Positions 41,165 through 48,765 of a stretch of 64,000 nt of DNA are shown piece by piece. Positions within the stretch are counted from its first letter, which is position 1; every line of letters starts with the position of its first letter. The position numbers and the translations under genes are program-made. Source of the DNA: Tagaea sp965279565 (GTDB lineage: Bacteria > Pseudomonadota > Alphaproteobacteria > CACIAM-22H2); assembly GCA_965279565.1 (NCBI GenBank), contig OZ257249.1:2418001-2482000 (forward strand), given 5' to 3'. Under the pieces are notes generated by a model, which did no database searches, had not been told where the DNA came from, and saw only the letters and a program-made list of their open reading frames with translations.

Positions 41165-42475
41165 ATGACCCGCAAGAAGACGATCGCCACCGGCATTTCC
41201 CGCCGTAGCCTGCTTCGCGGATCCGCCGCGACCGCCGCCCTGTTCGCAGCAGCCCGTGCGGCATTCCCGGCTGGCGCGTTCGCGCAGGGCGCGGGCCCGG
41301 AAACCAAGAAGGCCATTCTCGGCTACATCGCGCTGACGGACTCGGCCCCGCTGATTATCGCGAAGGAGCAGGGGCTGTTCGCGAAGCACGGTGTCCCCGA
41401 CGTGGAGGTCTCGAAGCAGGCTTCCTGGGGTGCGACGCGCGACAACATCGTGCTCGGTGGCGAACGCAACGGCATCGACGGCGCGCATATCCTTCGTTCG
41501 TTCGTGCAGCTGATCACGACGGGCTCGGTCACGCAGAACAACGTTCCCACGCCGATCTACACCCTTCTCAATCTCAACGAGGACGGCCAGGCGATTTCGG
41601 TCTCGAACGAGTACAAGGACCTCAAGATCGGCAAGGACTCCTCGCCGCTGAAGGCCGCTTTCGAGCGCAAGAAGGCGCGCGGCGGCGAACTCACCGCGGC
41701 CATGACGTTCCCCGGTGGAACGCACGATCTTTGGATCCGCTACTGGCTTGCCGCCGGCGGCATCGATCCCGACAACGATATCCGCGTCATTGTCGTGCCG
41801 CCGCCCCAGATGGTTGCGAACATGCGTGTCGGCACAATGGATGTCTTCTGCGTGGGCGAGCCTTGGAACGAGCAGCTCGTCAATCAGGACATCGGCTACA
41901 CCGCGCTGACGACCGGGGAGCTCTGGTTCAACCACCCCGAGAAGGTCCTCGGCATGCGCGCCGAATGGGTCGACAAGAACCCGCGCGCGACGAAGGCCAT
42001 CATGATGGCGGTCATGGAAGCCCAGCAATGGTGCGACAAGCGCGAGAACAAGGAAGAGTTGTCTGCCATCGTCGGACGTCGCCAATGGTTCAACGTCCCG
42101 CCTGCCGATATCGTCAATCGCCTGAAAGGCGACATCAACTACGGCCTCGGCCGCAAGGAAGCCGGCACGAACCTGAACATGAAGTTCTGGGGTGAGGGCG
42201 GGAAGGTCTCCTACCCGTGGAAGAGCCTCGACATGTGGTTCACCACCGAGAACATCCGGTGGGGCAAGTACAAGCCCGACATCGACATCAAGGCCTTGGT
42301 CGACAAGACCGTGCGTTCCGACCTGTGGCGCGACGCTGCAAAGACGCTGGGAATCGCAAACGTGCCGACGAGCGATTCGCGCGGCGTCGAGACTTTCTTC
42401 GACGGCGTGAAGTTCGATCCGGCCGACCCGATGGCCTATCTGCGCGCCCAGCGCATCAAGCGCACCGCCGTCTGA
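41165..42475 (+). CDS. nrtA: nitrate ABC transporter substrate-binding protein NrtA
   Basis: 436 residues. The N-terminus has a twin-arginine-type signal (ISRRSLLRGSAATAALFAAA), so it is probably exported folded. The mature part, AILGYIALTDSAPLIIAKEQ, then FPGGTHDLWIRYWL and FCVGEPWNEQL, is the nitrate/bicarbonate-binding family and is clearly paralogous to the adjacent nasS product. The ATG follows AAGGAGCCCGAC. Periplasmic capture of nitrate is the expected role. Confidence 0.9.
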   Translation: MTRKKTIATGISRRSLLRGSAATAALFAAARAAFPAGAFAQGAGPETKKAILGYIALTDSAPLIIAKEQGLFAKHGVPDVEVSKQASWGATRDNIVLGGERNGIDGAHILRSFVQLITTGSVTQNNVPTPIYTLLNLNEDGQAISVSNEYKDLKIGKDSSPLKAAFERKKARGGELTAAMTFPGGTHDLWIRYWLAAGGIDPDNDIRVIVVPPPQMVANMRVGTMDVFCVGEPWNEQLVNQDIGYTALTTGELWFNHPEKVLGMRAEWVDKNPRATKAIMMAVMEAQQWCDKRENKEELSAIVGRRQWFNVPPADIVNRLKGDINYGLGRKEAGTNLNMKFWGEGGKVSYPWKSLDMWFTTENIRWGKYKPDIDIKALVDKTVRSDLWRDAAKTLGIANVPTSDSRGVETFFDGVKFDPADPMAYLRAQRIKRTAV

Positions 42476-42488
42476 GCAGGAGGGAACG

Positions 42489-43388
42489 ATGACCGCAACC
42501 GCCCGGAAACTGCAGGTCGCGACGGCCGTCGCGACGCCAGCCGTCGCGGCGAAGATCGTGCCGCTCAAGCGTGCGACGATCCCGCCGATCGACCGCATCC
42601 TCCCGGCGCTCCGCGCGATCGCGGTCGCCGTCGTGCCGCCGCTGCTGACCATCCTTGTGATTCTCGCCATCTGGCAGATCGCGTTCGACAGGCCGGGGGC
42701 GACGCTGCCGTCCCCGACGGTGGTCTGGCGCGAGGCGAGCGATCTCATCCTCGATCCGTTCTTTGTGGCGGGCTCGCAGGACATGGGGCTTGGCTGGCGG
42801 GTGCTGACGTCGCTCCAGCGCGTGGCGATCGGCTTCAGTCTGGCGGCGATCGTTGGTGTGCTCGTCGGCACGATCGTCGGGCAGTCGGTCTGGGCGATGC
42901 GTGGACTGGATCCGGTCTTCCAGATCCTGCGCACCGTCCCGCCGCTGGCCTGGCTGCCGATCTCGCTGGCGGCCTTCCGCGATGCCAGTCCGTCGGCGAT
43001 CTTCGTGATCTTCATCACGGCGATCTGGCCGATCCTGATCAATACGGCAGTCGGCATCCGCAACATCCCGCAGGACTACCGCAACGTCGCGCAGGTCCTG
43101 CGTCTCAACCATTTCGAGTTCTTCTACAAGATCATGGTCCCGTCGGCGGCGCCGTATATCTTCACGGGCCTGCGCATCGGCATCGGCCTCGCATGGCTCG
43201 CCATCGTCGCGGCCGAGATGCTGACCGGCGGCATCGGCATCGGCTTCTTCATCTGGGACGCGTGGAACTCTTCGCGTATCCCCGACATCGTCGTCGCCCT
43301 TGTCTATATCGGCGTGGTCGGCTTCGCGCTCGATCGGATCGTCGCCTTCGTCGCCACGCGCATCACGCGCGGCACCGCGTCCAACTGA
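42489..43388 (+). CDS. nrtB: nitrate ABC transporter permease NrtB
   Basis: 299 residues, with a cytoplasmic N-terminal extension of about 40 residues followed by six membrane segments. The permease loop EAA-like motif is AQVLRLNHFEFFYKIMVPSAAP. LAWLPISLAAFRDASPSAIFV and EMLTGGIGIGFFIWDAWN are typical of NrtB/SsuC-type permeases. The start follows GGAGGGAAC. Confidence 0.9.
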   Translation: MTATARKLQVATAVATPAVAAKIVPLKRATIPPIDRILPALRAIAVAVVPPLLTILVILAIWQIAFDRPGATLPSPTVVWREASDLILDPFFVAGSQDMGLGWRVLTSLQRVAIGFSLAAIVGVLVGTIVGQSVWAMRGLDPVFQILRTVPPLAWLPISLAAFRDASPSAIFVIFITAIWPILINTAVGIRNIPQDYRNVAQVLRLNHFEFFYKIMVPSAAPYIFTGLRIGIGLAWLAIVAAEMLTGGIGIGFFIWDAWNSSRIPDIVVALVYIGVVGFALDRIVAFVATRITRGTASN

Positions 43389-43410
43389 TCCGCAGCGACA
43401 GGAGACCGCC

Positions 43411-44217
43411 ATGAACATCCAGGATACCTTCCTGCGCATCGACCATCTCGACAAGTCGTTCCGCCGCGGCGACACGGTCAGCGAGGTGCTGCACGACGTG
43501 AATCTTGACATCGCCGAAGGCGAGTACGTCTCGATCATCGGGCATTCGGGTTGCGGCAAGTCGACGCTGCTCAACGTGGTCGCCGGCCTCACGGAGACGA
43601 CCAAAGGGGTCGTGTTCCTCCAGGGCTTCGCCGTCGAGGAGCCCGGCCCAGACCGTGCGGTCGTTTTCCAGAACCATTCGCTGCTGCCATGGCTGACGGT
43701 CTACGACAACGTGCGGCTTGCGGTCGACAAGGTATTCGGCGGCACAAAGAGCAAGGCCGAGCGCGACGAATGGACGATGCACAACCTCGACCTCGTCCAC
43801 ATGTCGCATGCGCGCGACAAGCGGCCGGGCGAGATTTCCGGCGGCATGAAGCAGCGCGTGGGTATCGCGCGCGCCCTTGCCATGCAGCCGAAGGTCCTGC
43901 TTCTCGATGAACCGTTCGGCGCGCTCGACGCGCTGACTCGCGCGCATCTCCAGGATTCGGTCATGGAGATCCACGCGCGTCTGGGCAACACCGTGCTGAT
44001 GGTCACGCATGACGTCGACGAGGCTGTCCTTCTTTCGGATCGTATCGTGATGATGACGAACGGGCCCGCCGCCACGATCGGCGAGGTACTGAAGGTCGAT
44101 CTTCCGCGGCCGCGCAAGCGGCTGGAACTCGTCGCCCATCCCACGTATCTGGCTGCGCGCGCGGCGGTGCTGGAGTTCCTCTATGCGCGCCACAAGGCGC
44201 CGACGATCGCCGCATGA
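43411..44217 (+). CDS. nrtC: nitrate ABC transporter ATP-binding protein (NrtC/NrtD type)
   Basis: 268 residues, a single ATPase without the regulatory binding-protein-like domain that cyanobacterial NrtC carries, so in domain terms it is NrtD-like. Walker A GHSGCGKSTLLN, Q-loop FQNHSLLPWLTV, signature ISGGMKQRVGIARAL, LLLDEPFGALD and MVTHDVDEAVLLSDR are intact. GGAGACCGCC precedes the ATG; an upstream in-frame start inside nrtB is rejected. It overlaps the next gene by ATGA. Confidence 0.9.
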   Translation: MNIQDTFLRIDHLDKSFRRGDTVSEVLHDVNLDIAEGEYVSIIGHSGCGKSTLLNVVAGLTETTKGVVFLQGFAVEEPGPDRAVVFQNHSLLPWLTVYDNVRLAVDKVFGGTKSKAERDEWTMHNLDLVHMSHARDKRPGEISGGMKQRVGIARALAMQPKVLLLDEPFGALDALTRAHLQDSVMEIHARLGNTVLMVTHDVDEAVLLSDRIVMMTNGPAATIGEVLKVDLPRPRKRLELVAHPTYLAARAAVLEFLYARHKAPTIAA

Positions 44218-45446
44218 CCGGGATGCCCGCAGACCGCATCGTCGTGATCGGCAACGGCATGGCCGGCCACCGCCTGCTGTCCGAGCTTGTCGCGCGCGGA
44301 CGTCGCGACAACCTGACGGCGATCGGCGCCGAGCCGCAGGCGGCGTACAACCGGATTCTCCTGTCGTCCGTCCTTGCGGGCGACAAGTCGACGGACGATG
44401 TCTCCCTCGCCGGGCGCGCCTGGTACGCATCCAACGGCATCGAGCTCGTCACCGGAGATGCGGCGACTTCGATCGACGGGGCGGCGCGCACGATCGCGAC
44501 CGCTTCGGGCCGGATCGTTCCCTACGACCGGCTCGTCCTCGCGACGGGTTCTCGTCCGATCCGTCTGAACCTGCCCGGCAACGATCTCGCCGGGGTAACC
44601 GCGTTCCGCGATATCGCAGATGTCCAGCGGATGTGCCAGGTCCCGGCCGGGACGCGCGCGGTCGTCGTTGGCGGCGGTCTGCTCGGGCTCGAGGCCGCGG
44701 CCGGCCTGCAGCGCCGCGGGGTTGAGGTCGTCGTCGTCCATCTCGCCGCCGACCTCATGGAACGCCAGCTCGACGCGCCGGCCGCCGCCCTACTGGCGGA
44801 TGCCGTCGCGACACGCGGGATCGACGTGCGGCTGGGCGCGCAGACGAAAGAGATCGTCGGCCGGGACGGGCGCGTCGTCGCCGTGCGTCTGGCGGACGGT
44901 TCCAAGCTTCCCGCAGATCTCGTCGTGCTCGCCGTCGGCGTGACGCCGGAAACGGCACTCGCGCGCGACGCGGGCCTCGACAGCGGGCGCGGCATCAAGG
45001 TCGACGATAGTCTCTGCACTTCCGATCCCGCCATCTCGGCGCTGGGCGAATGCATCGAGCATCGCGGCCAGACCTTCGGCCTTGTCGGCCCGATCTGGGA
45101 GCAGGCGAAGGTACTTGCCGATACGCTGGTCGGTCGCACGGCTCGCTATGCGGGAACCGCGCCGGCGACAAGCCTCAAGGTTTCCGGGATCGATCTGTTC
45201 TCAGCCGGAATCGTGCGCGAAGGCGAAGGGGCGGAAACGCTGGTGTTTGCCGATCCCGCCACACCGGTATATCGAAAGCTGGTGCTGCGCGGCGGCCGGC
45301 TCGAGGGCGCGCTCCTCTACGGCGACGTGACCGATTCGGGCTGGTATGCCGACCTGATCGCCAGCGCGCAGGATGTTGGCGCGTTGCGCGACGCGCTTGC
45401 GTTCGGGCAAGCGCATGCCGCACCGATGGCGCAGGCGGCGGAGTGA
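44214..45446 (+). CDS. NirB-N-terminus-like FAD/NAD(P) oxidoreductase
   Basis: 410 residues. RIVVIGNGMAGHRLLSELV at the N-terminus is the NirB-type FAD motif; YDRLVLATGSRPIRL and VVVGGGLLGLEAAAGLQRRG (NAD(P)-binding) follow. It corresponds to the first third of NADH-nitrite reductase NirB or to NasB/NasC-type electron donors, but no [2Fe-2S] or siroheme part is attached. It probably passes electrons from NAD(P)H to NasA or the nitrite reductase. Translationally coupled to nrtC. Confidence 0.85.
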   Translation: MTGMPADRIVVIGNGMAGHRLLSELVARGRRDNLTAIGAEPQAAYNRILLSSVLAGDKSTDDVSLAGRAWYASNGIELVTGDAATSIDGAARTIATASGRIVPYDRLVLATGSRPIRLNLPGNDLAGVTAFRDIADVQRMCQVPAGTRAVVVGGGLLGLEAAAGLQRRGVEVVVVHLAADLMERQLDAPAAALLADAVATRGIDVRLGAQTKEIVGRDGRVVAVRLADGSKLPADLVVLAVGVTPETALARDAGLDSGRGIKVDDSLCTSDPAISALGECIEHRGQTFGLVGPIWEQAKVLADTLVGRTARYAGTAPATSLKVSGIDLFSAGIVREGEGAETLVFADPATPVYRKLVLRGGRLEGALLYGDVTDSGWYADLIASAQDVGALRDALAFGQAHAAPMAQAAE

Positions 45447-45454
45447 GGCCCGAA

Positions 45455-47230
45455 ATGGATCCCGCCCAGGATTTCTCGGACGAACAGAAGCTCTATCTCG
45501 CCGGCTTCGCGAGCGGTGTCGCGGCAAAGCGCGCCGCACTCGGCATGCCGCCGATGCTCGGCGCTGCCGCAGCACCGGCCGCGACAGGTCCCGATGCCGT
45601 CCTGATCGCGGCGCAGGACCGCACGACGGCAGCCGGCGGCAAGCTGACGGCGGAAGAGCAGGCCAAGCGCGCCAAGCCGCCGTTCGATCGTTGGGACGAA
45701 CTGGTTGCCGCAGCCGAGAAGGGCGCGGCCCCGAAGGGAACCGACGTTTTCCTGACGAAGTATTTCGGCCTTTTCCACGTCGCACCGGCGCAGGATTCGT
45801 TCATGTGCCGGCTGCGTATCCACCATGGCGTGCTCGACGCGCGGCAGATGCGCGGGCTGGCCGACCTCGCCGAGCGGATGGGCGGCGGCTACTCGCACGT
45901 GACGACGCGCAACAACCTGCAGATCCGCGAGATTGCGCCTGCCTTTGCCCCAGACTTCCTGATCGAGCTCCAGGAACTCGGCCTGACGAGCCGCGGGACG
46001 GGTGCAGACAACGTGCGCAACATCACCGGCAGCCCGGCTGCCGGCATCGACCCGCAGGAGATCATCGATACGCGTCCGCTTGCGCGCCGCCTGCAGCACC
46101 ATATCCTCAACCATCGCGATCTCTATGCGCTGCCGCGCAAGTTCAACATCGCGTTCGACGGTGGCGGCAAGATCGGCGTGCTCGAAGATACGAACGATAT
46201 CGGTTTCGCGGCCATGCGCGTGCCTGCCGGACAGCCGGTTGCCGAAGGCGTATGGTTCCGTCTGCAACTGGGCGGCATCACGGGTCACGGCGATTTCGCG
46301 CGCGATACCGGCGTGGTCGTCGCACCCGACAAATGCGTCGCCGTTTCCGACGCGATCCTGCGCGTCTTCATCGATCACGGCGACCGCACGGACCGCAAGA
46401 AGGCGCGGCTGAAGTATCTCCTCGACGCGTGGGGCTTCGAGAAGTTCCTTGCGGAAGTCGAGAAGCGCCTGACCTTCAAGCTCGACCGGTTGCCACTCGA
46501 CGCGTGCGAGCCGCGTGCACCCATCGACCGGGCGGGTCATCTGGGCGTGCACGCACAGTCGCAGGCGGGGCGCAACTGGATCGGCGTGGTCATGTCGGCG
46601 GGCCGGATGGACGCCGTGCAGATGCGCGGCATTGCCGAAATCGCCGAACGCTTCGGCAGCGGTACGCTGCGCCTGACGGTCTGGCAGAACCTGCTGGTTT
46701 CCGACATTCCGGATGCCAGGGTCGAGGCGGCGAAATCGGCGATCGAGGCGCTCGGTCTCGACTGGCGCGCATCGAACCCGCGTGGCGGACTCGTCGCGTG
46801 CACGGGCAACAAGGGTTGCAAGTTCGCCGCGTCGGACACGAAGGGTCATGCCGAGGCGATCGCACGCCATCTCGACGGGCGGCTCGTCCTCGACCAGCCC
46901 GTCAACATCCACCTGACCGGCTGCCACCATTCCTGCGCGCAGCATTACGTCGGCGACATCGGCCTGATCGGCGCCAAGATCGAGATCGGCGAAGAGTCCA
47001 TCGAAGGCTATCACCTGCATGCCGGCGGCGGTGCGGGTGCGGGGCAGGGACTTGCACGCGAGATCCTGCGCGACGTGCCGGCTGCCGAGTTGCCGCTGCG
47101 CGTCGAGCAGCTTCTGGCCGCCTATCTCGCCGCCCGCGAGCCGGGCGAGAGCTTCCGCGACTGGGCCGGCCGGCAGGAAATATCCGCACTGGCCGCCGCC
47201 TTCCGGCTCGACCGGGAGCTTGCCGCATGA
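45455..47230 (+). CDS. nirA: siroheme/4Fe-4S nitrite (or sulfite) reductase, NirA type
   Basis: 591 residues. The C-terminal half has the four cysteines of the coupled 4Fe-4S-siroheme centre: CTGNKGC (Cys449, Cys455) and GCHHSC (Cys490, Cys494). RNNLQIREI and GVVMSAGRMDAVQMR belong to the two ferredoxin-like repeats. The six-electron reduction of nitrite to ammonia is expected from its operon. A short N-terminal motif EQKLYLAGFASGVAAKRA recurs in variant form in the next protein. The ATG at 45455 follows the FAD gene by 8 bases; an earlier in-frame ATG reads through that gene. Confidence 0.87.
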   Translation: MDPAQDFSDEQKLYLAGFASGVAAKRAALGMPPMLGAAAAPAATGPDAVLIAAQDRTTAAGGKLTAEEQAKRAKPPFDRWDELVAAAEKGAAPKGTDVFLTKYFGLFHVAPAQDSFMCRLRIHHGVLDARQMRGLADLAERMGGGYSHVTTRNNLQIREIAPAFAPDFLIELQELGLTSRGTGADNVRNITGSPAAGIDPQEIIDTRPLARRLQHHILNHRDLYALPRKFNIAFDGGGKIGVLEDTNDIGFAAMRVPAGQPVAEGVWFRLQLGGITGHGDFARDTGVVVAPDKCVAVSDAILRVFIDHGDRTDRKKARLKYLLDAWGFEKFLAEVEKRLTFKLDRLPLDACEPRAPIDRAGHLGVHAQSQAGRNWIGVVMSAGRMDAVQMRGIAEIAERFGSGTLRLTVWQNLLVSDIPDARVEAAKSAIEALGLDWRASNPRGGLVACTGNKGCKFAASDTKGHAEAIARHLDGRLVLDQPVNIHLTGCHHSCAQHYVGDIGLIGAKIEIGEESIEGYHLHAGGGAGAGQGLAREILRDVPAAELPLRVEQLLAAYLAAREPGESFRDWAGRQEISALAAAFRLDRELAA

Positions 47231-48765
47231 CGCATTACGTGCCGATGGTTCCCGAAGAGGCCCCGTTCAATGCGACGCAGCGCGCGTGGCTCAACGGCTT
47301 CTTCGCCGGCCTGATGGGGGGCGAGGTTGTCGAGGGCGGTGCCGCACCTGCCGCCGCGCCCGCAGAGGATTTCCCCTGGCACGATCCGGCACTTGCCCTC
47401 GACGAACGGCTCGCACTCGCCAAGGACCGGCCTGCGCCGCGCCGCCTGATGGCGGCGATGGCCCAGCTCGATTGCGGCCAGTGCGGCTATCTCTGCCAGA
47501 GTTATGCCGAGGCGATCGCCGCCGGCACCGAGAAGTCGCTCGGCAAGTGCGTGCCGGGCGGCAAGGAGACGTCGAAGGCGCTGCGTGCGCTCCTCGCCGA
47601 AGCGCCGGCCGCCGCGGCGCCCGCAATCAAGGCCGAAGCGGCGCAGCCGCCGGGTCGTCTCGTCGCCGAAGCGACATTCCGTTCGGCCACGCCGCTCAAC
47701 GGCAAGGGTTCGTCCAAGGATACACGGCACGTCGTGTTCGATCTCGCCGGAACGGGGCTCGACTACCAGGTCGGCGACGCGTTCGGCCTGTTCGTCGAGG
47801 TCGACCCGGCCCTCGTCGAAGCGACGATCGCCGAACTCGGCGCCGATCCCGAGCGCATCGTCGAACTCGACGGCCAGCGCGCCACGCTGCGCGAGACGCT
47901 GACGCGCCGGCTCGACATCGCGCGCCCCGGCGACAACATCGTCGAGCTCCTGATGAAGCACGCCGGCGATGCCGCCGCGCGCACGGCGCTCGGCAAGATC
48001 CTCGACGGGGCCGCGGATGCGCCGCTCGCCGATCCCGACCTGCTCGATCTGCTGCGCACGTTCCCGGACATCCGGCCCGACCTCGACGCGCTGCTGGGCG
48101 CCCTCGAACTCCTCCAGCCGCGTCTCTACTCGATCGCCTCGTCGCCCAAGGCCCATCCGGGTGAAGTGCACCTGACGATCGGCGTCGTGCGCTATTCGCG
48201 CAATGCGCGCGACCGGTCGGGCGTGGCTTCGACCTTCCTGTCCGAGCGGATGGCGCCGGGTGCGCGACTGAAGGCCTTCATCCAGCCCGCACACGGATTC
48301 CGCCTGCCGGCCGACGGCGACCGGCCGGTAATCATGATCGGCCCCGGAACGGGGATTGCCCCCTTCCGCGCTTTCCTCGAGGAGCGGCGCGCGACGGGCG
48401 CCAAGGGCCGAAACTGGCTTTTCTTCGGCGACCAGCGCGCGGCGACGGATTTCATCTATCGCGACGAGATCGACGCGTTCCGCGCCGACGGCACGCTTTC
48501 GCGCCTCGATCTCGCCTTCTCGCGCGATCAGGCCGAGAAAGTCTACGTGCAGGACCGCATGCGCGCGGCCGGTGCCGAACTGTGGGCCTGGATCGCGGAC
48601 GGCGCGCACATATACGTGTGCGGTGACGCCAGCCGCATGGCGCGGGATGTCGACGCGGCCTTGCAGGCCGTCGTCGCGGAGCATGGCGGTCACGATGCGG
48701 CAGCCGCAAAGGCCTTCGTCCAGCGGCTTGCCGCCGACAAGCGCTACCAGCGGGACGTCTATTGA
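47227..48765 (+). CDS. NADPH-dependent FNR-type reductase with 4Fe-4S motif, no flavodoxin domain
   Basis: 512 residues. The N-terminal part has TQRAWLNGFFAGLMGG, then a cysteine cluster LDCGQCGYLC (Cys83, Cys86, Cys90) and GKCVPGG (Cys108), which resembles the RnfB-type 4Fe-4S motif. The remainder is the FAD/NADP module of sulfite reductase flavoprotein: RLYSIASSPKAHPGEVHLTIGVV, GPGTGIAPFRAFLEER, YVQDRM and YVCGDASRMARDV, ending in RDVY. The FMN flavodoxin domain of CysJ is absent, apparently replaced by the Fe-S motif. It likely supplies electrons to the coupled nitrite reductase. ATGA overlap with nirA. Confidence 0.86.
   Translation: MTHYVPMVPEEAPFNATQRAWLNGFFAGLMGGEVVEGGAAPAAAPAEDFPWHDPALALDERLALAKDRPAPRRLMAAMAQLDCGQCGYLCQSYAEAIAAGTEKSLGKCVPGGKETSKALRALLAEAPAAAAPAIKAEAAQPPGRLVAEATFRSATPLNGKGSSKDTRHVVFDLAGTGLDYQVGDAFGLFVEVDPALVEATIAELGADPERIVELDGQRATLRETLTRRLDIARPGDNIVELLMKHAGDAAARTALGKILDGAADAPLADPDLLDLLRTFPDIRPDLDALLGALELLQPRLYSIASSPKAHPGEVHLTIGVVRYSRNARDRSGVASTFLSERMAPGARLKAFIQPAHGFRLPADGDRPVIMIGPGTGIAPFRAFLEERRATGAKGRNWLFFGDQRAATDFIYRDEIDAFRADGTLSRLDLAFSRDQAEKVYVQDRMRAAGAELWAWIADGAHIYVCGDASRMARDVDAALQAVVAEHGGHDAAAAKAFVQRLAADKRYQRDVY

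Noticed and set aside
40991..43066. Minus-strand open frame of about 690 codons opposite nrtA and nrtB
   Set aside because: It lies antisense to two well-recognised genes and has no family motifs; long antisense frames are expected at this GC content.
45373..48765. Open frame of about 1130 codons that could be read as one giant protein
   Set aside because: Its first ~620 codons run out of frame through the siroheme reductase gene and are Arg-rich without motifs; only the part from 47227 is a real protein.
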